Source of the DNA: Novipirellula galeiformis
GTDB taxonomy: Bacteria; Planctomycetota; Planctomycetia; Pirellulales; Pirellulaceae
Length of the DNA: 64,000 nt
Direction: 5' to 3'
Assembly: GCF_007860095.1 (NCBI RefSeq)
Contig: NZ_SJPT01000006.1
Coordinates: forward strand, 1 to 64,000
Part shown: piece by piece, positions 46,530-56,040 of the stretch
Layout: the number at the start of each line of letters is the position of its first letter
How positions within the stretch are numbered: position 1 is the stretch's first letter
Program-made: the position numbers and the translations under genes
The notes under the pieces: generated by a model
What the model saw: only the letters and a program-made list of their open reading frames with translations
What the model was told of the DNA's origin: nothing
Database searches by the model: none

Positions 46530-47456
46530 GGCGGTGCGAAAGCCCGCACCCCAAAACGCTACCGCGCCATCTTGGATAAATTTGTCGCCTAGCGGGCGAG
46601 CATTCATCTCCGAAATTGGCATCGGGTGACCCGGGGGGAACCCTCGAAAACGTTGCCCCGCACCGGGAGGACAACGAAGATGCTCGCAGAACGATTTACG
46701 GCGAACTGAATCTCGTCAAAACGATGTTTCGTTGGCTTTGCTTCAACGGTCACATCGACCGAAAGACACCCAAGCTAAAGCTGGATTCCCGCGAGCCTAC
46801 TGCTACACGACCGAAGAAGTGAACGCGATGCTCATACCGTGCGCTAAATCGAAAGAGCTGACATGGCTTTGGTGCGCCACCATCGCACTGGCGTTCACGG
46901 GCTTGCGGATCAGTGAGTTTGCATCGCGCAATTGGTGAGACATTCGGTTCGACGTGAGGACGCTTACGCGTCGCTGATAAAAGTGGCTTCGTAGAATAAG
47001 GTTCTGATCGTCGTTCGACCAAGAACAGCCGCAGTCGGCACGTTCCGCTTCGGAGAGAACGCCTTGCGATGCTCCAATCCCTTTCAAAGGATCACCAGTA
47101 TGTATTTCTCTGTCCACGAGGTGGGCGTCTGAAACCAGACACGGTGCGGAACATTCTTGTCCGGGAAGTCATCGCGAAGGTTAAGGACAAGTTTCCGAAA
47201 ATGTATCCGGGCGAGCGATGCTTCAAGGATGGTCGACTCCACAATCTGCAACACTATTTTTGCAGCACGTGCGCGAACAACTGGGATTCCGGCGCGGATG
47301 GTCATGTCCTAGCTCGGACATGCCGACACCGAGATGGTCCGTCACTACTACCATCTGAACGACGGAAGGTCACAACAATCAATGGACCAACTCAAACCTC
47401 TCGGCGAAGAGGCCGTTACAAAGAACGACGAAGAGGACCTAGCCGCAACGGCTTAA
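46530..47456 (+). pseudogene. Tyrosine recombinase/phage-type integrase, heavily decayed
   Basis: Fragments in several frames give one integrase in order. These are an N-terminal core-binding part (TPKRYRAILDKFV, then ELNLVKTMFRWLCFNGHIDR), YTTEEVNAML and LAFTGLRISEFAS with Arg I kept, YVFLCPRGGRLKPDTVRNIL, and the box II region LHNLQHYFCSTCANN, where the usual HxxR Arg is Gln. The end, LGHADTEMVRHYYHLNDGRS, keeps the nucleophilic Tyr. Lesions include a TAG in place of the Trp codon before LGHAD (47310), a TGA after RNW (46936) and at least two frame changes. It lies 120 bases from a tRNA-Ser gene, a common integration target. Confidence 0.88.
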
Positions 47457-47523
47457 CCAACCTGCAAACCGTTGTCAGAACATTAGTTATGGCACACTCG
47501 TGGCACACAGCGGTGTACCAAAG

Positions 47524-47566
47524 AAAAAACACCCTCGAAAACACGTGGTTTTCGAGGGTGTTTTTA
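47524..47566 (-). terminator. Bidirectional intrinsic terminator after tRNA-Ser
   Basis: An 18-bp perfect stem (47525-47542 with 47548-47565) around ACGTG has A-runs on the left arm and T-runs on the right. Read on the minus strand it follows the tRNA 3' end by about eight bases and ends in six T. Read on the plus strand it ends in five T. Confidence 0.9.
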
Positions 47567-47572
47567 GCAAAG

Positions 47573-47654
47573 CGGAGGACACGGGACTCGAACCCGCAAT
47601 CCATTTCTGGACAACTGATTTCGAATCAGCCTGCTAGCCATTCGCTTATCCTCC
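47573..47654 (-). tRNA. tRNA-Ser(CGA)
   Basis: On the minus strand, acceptor GGAGGAT pairs with GTCCTCC. The anticodon stem GCTGA/TCAGT encloses loop TTCGAAA, giving anticodon CGA. A long class II variable arm (TGTCCAGAAATGGA) and T-arm GCGGGTTCGAGTCCCGT complete the cloverleaf. The CCA end is not encoded. The integrase remnant lies on its 3' side. Confidence 0.93.
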
Positions 47655-47760
47655 GGCTCGGTTAGCATGTTGCTACGCGGTATAATCGCCTGCCTTGCCG
47701 CTGGCGTCAAGTGTATCTGGCCCGCGTAGAAGCCAGTCGATCCAATTTTATCAAAACAGT

Positions 47761-48180
47761 CTAACTGTGGTGAGAAACGACGATCCGATCGAGCTTCGAT
47801 CCCACGCGAATTTGTTGTAATTGGTCGACGATCTCTGGCTCAAATGCCAAAATCGATTCGATCTCCGCCGCTCGCGGATGCGCTGCGGAAACGGATAATT
47901 TTGTATCCGACCCCGATTCACCTCGCTGGAATCCGACCTCCACCGGCGGCGTGACCCCGATACCTGCGGCCTCCAGCCGTGAACGAATCGCCCCAGCGAC
48001 TTTGTCGATCATGGTACGCAGCTTGGAATCGCTTAGCGGCTGGCTTTCTACGGAATCGCTCTGCAGCAGTTCGTCGAATCCAACGGCCTTCTGAACACCG
48101 CTGGCCAGCTCGCCGACAACTCGGCTCGCCAGACTGGCAGCTTCGAAGGCCATTCGCGCGGTCGTAATGGGGGAATTCAA
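47761..48180 (-). CDS. Hypothetical protein, flagellar-regulator-like size
   Basis: A 139-residue soluble protein, acidic to neutral, with helices (TARMAFEAASLASRVVGELA; KLRTMIDKVAGAIRSRLEAA) and a beta-like part carrying PVEVGFQRGESGSDTKLSV. No known family is recognised. The frame starts with TTG at 48180, ten bases after the stop of the preceding gene; ATG at 48153 is an alternative and neither has a clear ribosome site. It is in the same direction as the secreted protein upstream and may be co-transcribed. Confidence 0.6.
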   Translation of the reverse strand: MNSPITTARMAFEAASLASRVVGELASGVQKAVGFDELLQSDSVESQPLSDSKLRTMIDKVAGAIRSRLEAAGIGVTPPVEVGFQRGESGSDTKLSVSAAHPRAAEIESILAFEPEIVDQLQQIRVGSKLDRIVVSHHS

Positions 48181-48189
48181 GCGATCGAC

Positions 48190-48555
48190 TCAGTGTTTGT
48201 GTTCGGTGGTGAAGTGAAATTCCTTGAGCCATCGCTCCCACTTGTGGGCGTCGTCGTGACTGTTGAGCTTCAATTCATGCCACTCAGGACAACGATATTT
48301 AACGTCCATATGCCCGTTGTGCTCGCTGAGCGTCACTTCGCAGCCCAGTTTTTTCAACGTTTTGGCAATCGTGTCCGCCTTCTTCGCGTCATGGATGTGT
48401 TTTGCCTTCCAATCGGTCAATCTGTATCGCACGATTTCATCGGCCGGCGCGAGCTCATTCGCCGCAGCCAGGGTGGGCTCGTTGGCGATCGCATTGGGCG
48501 AAGCGAGTGCGGGCAACAACGTCAACGCTGCGGTGATCATTAACATTCGGTACAT
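48190..48555 (-). CDS. Small secreted hypothetical protein
   Basis: A 121-residue exported protein. ATG at 48555 has AGGA seven bases upstream and begins a signal peptide (MLMITAALTLLPALASPNAI). The mature part has a small alpha/beta pattern: EIVRYRLTDWKAKHIHDAKK, then TLKKLGCEVTLSEHNGHMDV, then YRCPEWHELKLNSHDDAHKW, with two Cys and several His. It looks like a periplasmic domain of unknown function. An in-frame extension to 48627 is unlikely. Confidence 0.7.
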   Translation of the reverse strand: MYRMLMITAALTLLPALASPNAIANEPTLAAANELAPADEIVRYRLTDWKAKHIHDAKKADTIAKTLKKLGCEVTLSEHNGHMDVKYRCPEWHELKLNSHDDAHKWERWLKEFHFTTEHKH

Positions 48556-49062
48556 GAACAATCCTAGGGAGATGGGGGGAGGCAATGGGTTGGCGGAGGC
48601 CATGGTTGGGGAATCCGAGCGTGCCACGATGGCAAACGGATCGAATCCGCTTCCGCCTCGGGGGGGACCGATTCGTATCGTCGGTCGACCGCGGGTGTAA
48701 GTACGAAATCGGAGCGGATCCCGTCAAGATGCTTCCGCAGCGGAGAGCTCCGATCCGCGAACTTCGGGGAGAAGTTCAGTGGGCTGCGGGGGGCAATCGG
48801 TGAGACGCCGGGCAATCGTGAAGCGAGGGGCAATCGTGAGCCGCGCCCCCATCAACCGAGCATCATGGCTTTAATATCGCTAACTTTGGACCGAGGGCCA
48901 TAAAACCCTCCCCGCTCGCTCATCGCGACCCTCCCAGCGGGAGGATGTTTCCCGCTTTGCCTTTCCTAAAGCCCGCTTTGCCTTTCCTTGAGGGCGTGCA
49001 ATGCGACTAAATCAGCATTCTGCAAACCTCGGTGGAGGGGTCGTACGCCAGGTGCCGTTGGC
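48556..49062. other. Intergenic region with short direct repeats
   Basis: There is no gene-like frame. It holds a CCTCCC/GGGAGG hairpin near 48930-48945 and two perfect copies of CCCGCTTTGCCTTTCCT (48951 and 48972). The spacer separates two minus-strand genes. Confidence 0.55.
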
Positions 49063-49365
49063 TTACAGGTACTCCGAAACGGGCAACACCAAGATTTTTC
49101 CATCGCCGATACGTCCCGTGCGAGTGACCGAGACAATTTTTTGCAAAATTTCTTCACAGCGTGAATCGTCGACCCACAGCGTGATTTCCACTTTGGGAAC
49201 AAAGGCGTGGGAGTACTCGGTCTCTTTGTACTCGTTGAGGTAGCTTTTTTGACGTCCGTAGCCCTTCACCTCCATCACGCTGAGCGCTTCCAACGGAGCG
49301 CGTCGCAGACTGGCGAGTACCTGTTCCGCCAAATGAGGGCGTACGGTGGTGATGATTTGTTTCAT
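49063..49365 (-). CDS. PII-type signal transduction protein
   Basis: A 100-residue PII-like trimeric sensor, slightly shorter than GlnB/GlnK (112). It begins MKQIITTVRPHLAEQVLASL; the T-loop region is GYGRQKSYLNEYKETEYSHA with Tyr in the EY position; then FVPKVEITLWVDD and VTRTGRIGDGKILVLPVSEY with the C-loop RTGRIGDGKI that binds ATP. The T-loop differs from the GlnB consensus. ATG at 49365 has AAGGGG ten bases upstream. No amt or glnA gene is adjacent, so its partner is not visible here. Confidence 0.88.
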   Translation of the reverse strand: MKQIITTVRPHLAEQVLASLRRAPLEALSVMEVKGYGRQKSYLNEYKETEYSHAFVPKVEITLWVDDSRCEEILQKIVSVTRTGRIGDGKILVLPVSEYL

Positions 49366-49830
49366 GCCTTGGGAACCCCTTAGATACGCCGTCTGCCCTC
49401 CGTTACCCAGCGAAAACCGCCTGCCCCCCGGCAGGGCATTGCGGCCCCCGACTGGGCATTGCGATCTATCACAGGGGGGAGAGTTAGCAGTGTCAAAAGC
49501 TGAGACCGATGCCGTCTTGAGCGTGGAAACATCCATGGTACGCCGGAAATTTCCTCAGGGGTAGCAGCAGCGGGCGGGGAAATCGAGCGAATGCGGCATT
49601 ATCCCAAGCCGTAATACGGTATCCAAAGGCGTAATACGGTAGGCTACAAAATCAGGGTAACGTCGCAAATTTGCCCGACGAGTGGTTCGTCTTTCGTTAC
49701 CCGCTCGATTGCTTTGGTTCTATAATTGGCATTGAACATTGAATAGAGAACAGAACAGTGAACCGAATGGCCTCGGGCTTGCGGACCGCCTCCCGCCCAG
49801 GGCCTTTCGTCCATTTACAGGGAAGAAGCA
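49366..49830. promoter_or_regulatory. Divergent promoter region with a TATAAT box
   Basis: The region lies between the minus-strand PII gene and the plus-strand NfeD operon. TATAAT at 49721-49726 is preceded 18 bases earlier by TTACCC (49697), a fair sigma-70-type pair about 100 bases before the NfeD start. Two copies of a CGTAATACGGTA motif, 20 bases apart, lie near 49610-49645. GGCATTGCG repeats occur near 49435-49465. Confidence 0.35.
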
Positions 49831-52113
49831 ATGAAAGCCGCGACTGCAGCATGCGGGCAGGCGACTTCAACGAACGCGATGGTTTGCCGTAGCGTGATGG
49901 CGTTTTTGTTCGCTTTGACCGTCGCGGTCGCGACCTCGCCCGAGACCTTTGCGGCGACGGCGTCCCCCGCCACTGCGGAACCCGCCGCCCAGGGCGGCGC
50001 CCCCCAAGACGGCGGCGATGGAGCCGATGCCGACCCCGGCAAGGTTGGCTACACGATCGAAATGCCCGAACCGTTGACGGCTGCGGATACCACCCGCATT
50101 CTGGCTCAACTCCAACGGCTGGCTGAATCGTCCACGGACGGTGCACGCGTCACCGTGGTGATGCGTTACGCGGCGTCCGAAGAGGGCGAGGATGTTGCCT
50201 CGCGTGGTAACACCTCGTTCGAAGACGCGTTGCGATTGGCGCGCGCGATGACGGGCCCCGAACTGCGTCGCGTCCGCGTCGTGGCTTGGGTACAAGGGAC
50301 GGTGCAAGGGCATTCGGTGTTGCCCATTTTGGCTTCGGATTTATTGCTTGTTTCCGCGGGCGGAGTGATCGCCGACGCCTCTCAGAACGAAACGAGTGCG
50401 GACGAAACGATCGAGGTCAGCTACCGATCGATTGCGGCCCGGCGAGGCGTGTTTCCAGCCGAGGTGGTTCAGGCGTTGGTCGATCCCGGCGCTGAATTAG
50501 CCCGAGTTTCGAAGGTCGATGGCAGCGAGGTGTTCGCGGTCGGTGAAACATTGGCAACGCTGCGTTCGAGCGGCCAAGTCACGAGCGAATCGATTTGGTC
50601 GACTTCGGAGAGTCCCCTGCGGATCGATGCCAAAGAGTTACGCGCCGCACGCATCGCGTCGGGAATCGTCAATAGCAACGACCAGGCCAGCGAGCTGCTT
50701 GATCTGGCCGCGCTCAATCCACTCGACGCCCAACTAACGCTAGGGGAACCGGTCGGTGTCTTGATGGAGTTGATCGGCTCGATCAACTCCGGCCGATCGC
50801 GTCGTTGGCAAAGCAATTTAACCGCGACGCTTGAGTCGGGCGAGATCAACACATGGGTGATCTCGATTGATTCCTCGGGGGGAAGTTTAAGCCAAAGTGC
50901 GACGTTAGCAGGTTGGTTCGCGCAACCCCAACCTCCGCTGCAGACCGTTGCGGGATATATCCAAGGCGAAGCCCGCGGTGACGCGGCGTTGATCGCGATC
51001 GCGTGTCGTCCGTTGTTGATGAATCCCAATGGAAAACTGGGCGGTCCGGGTGGCGAAGCGATCGATGCCTCGATGGTGATTCGCAACGACGAGTTGATTG
51101 AGCAAATTGCCCGGTCGACAAAACGGCCCGCCGCCTTGATCCGCGGCTTGTTGGACCCTGAGCTTGAAGTCTATCGCTACACCAACCGCAAAACGGGACG
51201 GATTCGCTATGCGACGGAGTCCGACTTATTGCGTGGGGCCGGCGACGTGGATTCCGAACGCGAGCGATGGCAGCGTGGGGAACGCATTGAATTGGCTGCG
51301 GGTTTGACCACGGCTCAAGCGATTGCGTTGGGGTTAGCCGATGGCGAGTCTCCTTCATTGACCGATGTTTCGCGTCGAGTCGGGCTGAGCGAAATCCCGC
51401 CGCCGTTGACGGACCGAAAAATGGTGCGATTTGTAGAGAAGCTCGGCCGCAGCCATGCGTTGGCGTTCTTGCTGTTGTTCATCGGATTTGCGGCGTTGTC
51501 GACCGAAGCCAATGCGCCCGGTTTAGGCATCCCCGGCTTCGTCGCGGTGATTTGTTTCGCGATGTATTTTTGGATTAAGTTTTTAGCGGGCACGGCGGAG
51601 TGGTTGGAATTATTAGCCTTTTCGTTGGGGTTGATCTGTATTGCCATCGAAGTCTTTGTGGTGCCCGGTTTTGGGGTGTTTGGCATTGGCGGTATCGGGC
51701 TCACCGTGCTCGGCATCGTGCTGATGAGCCAAACCTTCATCGTGCCTCGAAACGTCTATCAATTGGAGGTTTTGACGCAAAGTATTTGGACGGCATTGTT
51801 TGCGGGGTTCGGATTGATTGGAGGCTTCATTGCCTTTCGGATGTTGATGCCGCATGTTCCCTTGCTGGGTGGATTGACGATGGAACCGCCCGATTCGGCC
51901 GCCGTGAACGAAGCGGAAAAGCTCGCCGATTTCTCGCATTTGCAAGGCCAGACGGGCGTCGCGACCACGCCCCTACGACCGGCTGGGAAAGCGCGTTTTG
52001 GAGACCAAATCGTGCAAGTGGTCAGTGATGGGACGACGATTTCCAGCGGGGAACCGGTGCGCGTCTGCGAGGTCCGCGGGACACGGGTTGTGGTTGAGGC
52101 ATTTGAAAGTTGA
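49831..52113 (+). CDS. NfeD-type ClpP-class membrane serine protease
   Basis: A long NfeD (NfeD1b-like) protein of 760 residues. It has a signal peptide (about 1-42, VMAFLFALTVAVATSPETFA), two crotonase/ClpP-like segments (about 70-420, with VISIDSSGGSLSQSATLAGW and GEARGDAALIAIACRPLLMN), four or five membrane helices (about 530-660) and a C-terminal OB-fold NfeD domain (LQGQTGVATTPLRPAGKARF). Such proteins cleave stomatin/flotillin-type partners, and a floA-like gene is two genes downstream. ATG at 49831 follows GAAGAAG. Its TGA overlaps the next start (TGATG). Confidence 0.92.
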   Translation: MKAATAACGQATSTNAMVCRSVMAFLFALTVAVATSPETFAATASPATAEPAAQGGAPQDGGDGADADPGKVGYTIEMPEPLTAADTTRILAQLQRLAESSTDGARVTVVMRYAASEEGEDVASRGNTSFEDALRLARAMTGPELRRVRVVAWVQGTVQGHSVLPILASDLLLVSAGGVIADASQNETSADETIEVSYRSIAARRGVFPAEVVQALVDPGAELARVSKVDGSEVFAVGETLATLRSSGQVTSESIWSTSESPLRIDAKELRAARIASGIVNSNDQASELLDLAALNPLDAQLTLGEPVGVLMELIGSINSGRSRRWQSNLTATLESGEINTWVISIDSSGGSLSQSATLAGWFAQPQPPLQTVAGYIQGEARGDAALIAIACRPLLMNPNGKLGGPGGEAIDASMVIRNDELIEQIARSTKRPAALIRGLLDPELEVYRYTNRKTGRIRYATESDLLRGAGDVDSERERWQRGERIELAAGLTTAQAIALGLADGESPSLTDVSRRVGLSEIPPPLTDRKMVRFVEKLGRSHALAFLLLFIGFAALSTEANAPGLGIPGFVAVICFAMYFWIKFLAGTAEWLELLAFSLGLICIAIEVFVVPGFGVFGIGGIGLTVLGIVLMSQTFIVPRNVYQLEVLTQSIWTALFAGFGLIGGFIAFRMLMPHVPLLGGLTMEPPDSAAVNEAEKLADFSHLQGQTGVATTPLRPAGKARFGDQIVQVVSDGTTISSGEPVRVCEVRGTRVVVEAFES

Positions 52114-52742
52114 TGCCGCTTTATTACGCCTACGCCTTGCTGTTCGTGTTCTACGTCCTGCTAGTGCTGGAATTTTTGATTCCGAGCGGCGGGTTGGTTG
52201 GCATTGCTGCGGTGGTGACCGTCATCTCCGCGCTGGCGGTAGCGTTTGCGCATAGCACGACCGCCGGAATGACGTTGTTGATGATCGTCGCACTCTCCAC
52301 TCCCTTGATCTTTCTCGCCGTGATTCGCATTTGGCCTCACACTCCGATTGGACGACGCATTTTGAATCGGCGGCCGGGTCAATTGCACTCACCGGGGCCG
52401 CAGCGAACGCTGGCCAACGGCAAGCCGCTCGACGACATTGTCGGAGCGGTCGGCGTCGCCATGACCAATCTCTTGCCGAGCGGGATGGTGAAGATTGGCG
52501 GATTGCGGCTGGATGCGGTCAGTTTGGGGATGGCGATCGATGCGGGCGAATCGGTGATCGTGACGAAGGTGGAAGCGGGCAAGATCTATGTGCGTCCGAT
52601 CAGCGAAGCCGAGCGTTTGGCGACACTCGCCGCGGCCAGCGGAGCGAGCGGTCCGTCGCCGCCCCCCATCTCGCCACCCTCGCTGGAAAATTCGCCCGAT
52701 TCCTTCGATTTCGATACGCTCGATTTAGAAAACCCCAATTAG
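52113..52742 (+). CDS. NfeD-like short membrane protein
   Basis: About 209 residues with three or four hydrophobic helices (LLFVFYVLLVLEFLIPSGGL, VGIAAVVTVISALAVAFA, MTLLMIVALSTPLIFLAV), then a C-terminal NfeD OB-fold (DDIVGAVGVAMTNLLPSGMV; KIGGLRLDAVSLGMAIDAGE) and a Pro/Ser tail. ATG at 52113 shares bases with the upstream stop (TGATG). It is a second NfeD module between the large NfeD protease and floA, presumably part of the same membrane complex. Confidence 0.88.
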   Translation: MPLYYAYALLFVFYVLLVLEFLIPSGGLVGIAAVVTVISALAVAFAHSTTAGMTLLMIVALSTPLIFLAVIRIWPHTPIGRRILNRRPGQLHSPGPQRTLANGKPLDDIVGAVGVAMTNLLPSGMVKIGGLRLDAVSLGMAIDAGESVIVTKVEAGKIYVRPISEAERLATLAAASGASGPSPPPISPPSLENSPDSFDFDTLDLENPN

Positions 52743-53007
52743 CCATTGCACACCGTCGGGGCTGCGAACGGACCGCTTAATTTTGCAGTTGCCGCCAACA
52801 GGGTTGCTCGCCGCCGCAGCCTAAGGAAATGCCCTGGGAAGGCTTCTGGACGGCGGATCGCCGCATCAGCATAGTTGACATCGCCCTGGCGGAGCGGGAC
52901 ATTAGGGAGCTGCGACACACCCTTGATCGATTCGCTTTCACACCGCAAGTGTTTTAGCCAGAGCTTGCCTCCCCTTTGGACTTGCCTCCCCTTTGGAAAC
53001 GCACCCG

Positions 53008-54075
53008 ATGTTAGAACCTGCCCTTCTTGCTCAAGAGTTGCCCAACGCAACCGTGCCGATTTTGATCGGGGCCCTCGTCTTATTCGCTGGGATGATGGTG
53101 CTGTTGTTTGTGTTTGCCAGCTACTTTGGTTTGTGGATTCAATCGCAGTTGACCGGGGCGAACATCTCGATTTTCAACTTGCTGGGGATGACGTTCCGAA
53201 AAGTGAACGCGCGCAGCATCGTTCGCAGTAAAATCATGGCGACTCAGGCTGGACTAGAGGATCCTGAGATCACGGGCGAAGCACTCGAAGCCCATTACTT
53301 GGCGGGCGGAAATGTCCAACAAGTCATTCGCGCATTGATCGCGGCCAAAAAAGCCAAAACAATCTCGCTGACCTTCCGCGAAGCAACGGCGATCGATTTG
53401 GCAGGACGCGATGTGTTGGAATCGGTGCAAACGAGCGTCTACCCCAAGGTCATCGATTGCCCACCGCGTGGATCGGTCAAACCTTCGCTCGATGCGGTTG
53501 CCAAGGACGGCATCCAATTGAAGGTAAAGGCGCGCGTGACCGTGCGTGCCAACTTACAACAATTGATCGGTGGAGCGACCGAAGAAACGATTATCGCGCG
53601 TGTTGGTGAAGGGATCGTCAGTGCGATCGGTAGTGCCACGAACCACAAAGCGGTCCTCGAAAATCCCGATGTGATCAGCAAAGCGGTGCTCGCCAAACGA
53701 TTGGATTCCCAAACGGCATTTGAAATCGTTTCCATTGACATCGCCGACATTGATGTCGGAGCCAACATTGGTGCTCGACTGCAAGCCGATCAAGCCGAAG
53801 CGGACACTCAAGTCGCTCGCGCCCGTGCCGAAGGGAAACGGGCCGCGGCGGTCGCCGAAGAACAAGAGATGCAGGCTAAGATTGAAGAGAGCCGCGCGTC
53901 GTTGGTCTTGGCTCAAGCCTCGGTTCCCGAAGCGATGGCCGAAGCGTTTCGCAGTGGCAACTTGCACATTTTGGATTACTACAAACTGCAAAACGTCAGT
54001 GCGGACACTGAAATGCGAAAGACGATTGCGGGAACAGGACGTCACGTGGTCGAAACCAATTACGGTAAAGACTAA
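53008..54075 (+). CDS. floA: Flotillin-like protein FloA
   Basis: Scaffold protein of bacterial membrane microdomains (UPF0365/FloA family). It has an N-terminal membrane helix ([20 protein letters not shown]), then [80 protein letters not shown], the SPFH-like core [20 protein letters not shown], and a coiled-coil C-terminus rich in [21 protein letters not shown] at 53008 is favoured; a TTG at 52993 is also in frame. The nfeD-nfeD-floA order matches the known association of NfeD proteins with flotillins. Confidence 0.95.
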   Translation: MLEPALLAQELPNATVPILIGALVLFAGMMVLLFVFASYFGLWIQSQLTGANISIFNLLGMTFRKVNARSIVRSKIMATQAGLEDPEITGEALEAHYLAGGNVQQVIRALIAAKKAKTISLTFREATAIDLAGRDVLESVQTSVYPKVIDCPPRGSVKPSLDAVAKDGIQLKVKARVTVRANLQQLIGGATEETIIARVGEGIVSAIGSATNHKAVLENPDVISKAVLAKRLDSQTAFEIVSIDIADIDVGANIGARLQADQAEADTQVARARAEGKRAAAVAEEQEMQAKIEESRASLVLAQASVPEAMAEAFRSGNLHILDYYKLQNVSADTEMRKTIAGTGRHVVETNYGKD

Positions 54076-54174
54076 CGCGGCGAATCGCGAAACCGCGCAA
54101 GTTCCATTTAGGTCGGGCCGTCACGCAAGTAGTGGCGTCTCGATGCCCAAAAAATCAAAAACAAAGTAACGATC

Positions 54175-54621
54175 ATGGCGGGCGATCTCGAAGATTTCTT
54201 ACGTCGTGCAGCCCAGCGTCGGCAAGCGAACGCGGGAGGCCAACCGGCGGCACCACGACCGGCCGCCCCCCAGAAACCTCAGCGACCTCAATACAGCAAC
54301 AGCCGCACCGAGCGAATATCACGCGACGTCGAAGACGAGATCTACGTCGCCGAGGTCGTCGAGGAGAAGCCCAGCCCGTGGCAAGAGCGCCAACGCAAAA
54401 TCGAAGAGGCCAAACGGGCCGCCAAGGAAGCCGAATCGGTCGCCGCGTTAGCGTTGGCAAAAGTCAAAGCGTCAAATCGCTCGGCAGCACCGCCCGCTCC
54501 GGAAGTGAAAATGACCGGAGATGTGGCGGGCGATCTATTGCGTTTACTGCAATCGCCCGAAGGCATCCAACAAGCGGTCTTGCTGCGTGAAATTCTCGAA
54601 CGTCCGGTAGACCGCTGGTAG
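54175..54621 (+). CDS. Hypothetical protein linked to floA
   Basis: A 148-residue cytosolic protein. The N-terminus MAGDLEDFLRRAAQRRQ is followed by a Pro/Ala/Gln-rich linker (about 20-50), a coiled coil (QERQRKIEEAKRAAKEAESV), and a folded-looking end ending LLQSPEGIQQAVLLREILER. No family name is assigned. It follows floA in the same direction, so it may be part of the membrane-domain operon. Confidence 0.75.
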   Translation: MAGDLEDFLRRAAQRRQANAGGQPAAPRPAAPQKPQRPQYSNSRTERISRDVEDEIYVAEVVEEKPSPWQERQRKIEEAKRAAKEAESVAALALAKVKASNRSAAPPAPEVKMTGDVAGDLLRLLQSPEGIQQAVLLREILERPVDRW

Positions 54622-54673
54622 CGGTGAGCCAGCGGCGGGGCCCGATCATTATGCCAAAATCCGGACCGAGTCG

Positions 54674-55579
54674 ATGGGATATTTGAAACAGACGCTCTCG
54701 GAATTTTCGCGGAACCGCTGCAGTACGCTCGCCGCCGCCTTGGCCTACTACACCGCCTTTGCTCTGCCTCCGCTGATTTATCTACTGTTGGTCATCCTGA
54801 CCTTTGGATTGTCGTTGGCGTACGACAGTGAGCATGCCCAAGCGAAGGCCGAGAAGGTATTGACGAGCCAAGCCGCTGAGATGATTGGGAATCAATCGAT
54901 CAGCGACGAGATCGCGGCGATACTCGAAAACGACCGCGCTGCGACAGGCAAGTGGTGGAAGACGCTGCTCAGTTTTGGCGGCATCGTGCTGGGGGCGACC
55001 GGGGTCGTGGGTGCCCTGCAAGATGCGATGAACCAAGTTTGGGAGGTCAAACCCGATCCCGAAAAATCAGGGATGAAGGCGGTGCTAAGAAAGCGAATCT
55101 TGTCGTTTGCGATGATCTTGGGACTGGGCTTCTTGCTGATCGTTTCGCTATTGGTCTCCTCGATTTTGACCGCACTCGGCGAGCGATTGACCGAGATGAT
55201 CGGGGTAAACGTGGGTTTGGTCAGTGGAGTCAGCTATGTCGTCCAGGCGTTAATTGCGATGACCGTCTTTGCCTCGATTTTCAAGTTCATGCCGGACGCC
55301 AAAGTGCAGTGGCGTGACGTCTTCGTGGGCGCCTCGGTCACCACCGTGTTATTCCTGGTCGGACGATATGCGTTGCAGTGGTATTTTTCGTATGCGAGTC
55401 CCGGAGCACAATTGAGTGCGGCAACCGCTTCGATCGCGGTGTTGTTGGTGTGGGTTTACTACACGGCCATGATCGTGTTGCTTGGCGCCGAAGCGACTCA
55501 GGTTTACGCGGTTCGCTACGGCGCCGGGGTCCAGCCCGACTCTAACGCGGTTCGCGTCATCGAGACGATCCAGCGCTGA
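54674..55579 (+). CDS. YihY/BrkB family membrane protein
   Basis: A 301-residue inner-membrane protein with about six helices. Family marks: CSTLAAALAYYTAFALPPLI, GGIVLGATGVVGALQDAMNQ, FKFMPDAKVQWRDVFVGASV, and LLVWVYYTAMIVLLGAEATQ. The family was once annotated as ribonuclease BN; the true role is unknown. ATG at 54674 follows the previous gene by 52 bases. Confidence 0.92.
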   Translation: MGYLKQTLSEFSRNRCSTLAAALAYYTAFALPPLIYLLLVILTFGLSLAYDSEHAQAKAEKVLTSQAAEMIGNQSISDEIAAILENDRAATGKWWKTLLSFGGIVLGATGVVGALQDAMNQVWEVKPDPEKSGMKAVLRKRILSFAMILGLGFLLIVSLLVSSILTALGERLTEMIGVNVGLVSGVSYVVQALIAMTVFASIFKFMPDAKVQWRDVFVGASVTTVLFLVGRYALQWYFSYASPGAQLSAATASIAVLLVWVYYTAMIVLLGAEATQVYAVRYGAGVQPDSNAVRVIETIQR

Positions 55580-56040
55580 GAAGCAACGTCTCTCATGCTG
55601 CCATACTCAACGCCCGCTCATCCCTAAACGATCCCGCGGGCCTAAACGATCCCGCGGGGCCCCAAGGCGGTGACACCGCCGGTAGACGGCGTTCGATTTT
55701 CGGCCATGTTGCTTGGTGGCCGCACAAAGAGGGTGCAGCCGAACCAGGGTGCCTTTGGCGAGCAGAAGCGGCGGGGATGTGGCCCGCGGCCCGGCACGCA
55801 GGCGTGTGGAGTCGTGGCGCGTGGGGCAGGTGGCGAACGGGGATGGTAGCAACTAAAGCCGCTCAACCGGCGTGGAACCAGCGACGATGTCCGCAGGACC
55901 GCACTCGCAGGACCGCACTCACAGATCTCCGCAAACTTGCTCAGATGGCACATGATTCGCATCTCCGTTACCTGTGGGAACCCTCCACCTTTGCGGGAAC
56001 CCTCGTCGTTTGAGGACCATTCGTTTTAGGATCGGAAAAA
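55580..56040. other. Intergenic region with an 18-bp tandem duplication
   Basis: There is no gene-like frame. CCTAAACGATCCCGCGGG is present twice in tandem (55623-55640, 55641-55658). The remainder is GC-rich and featureless apart from short inverted motifs. Confidence 0.55.
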
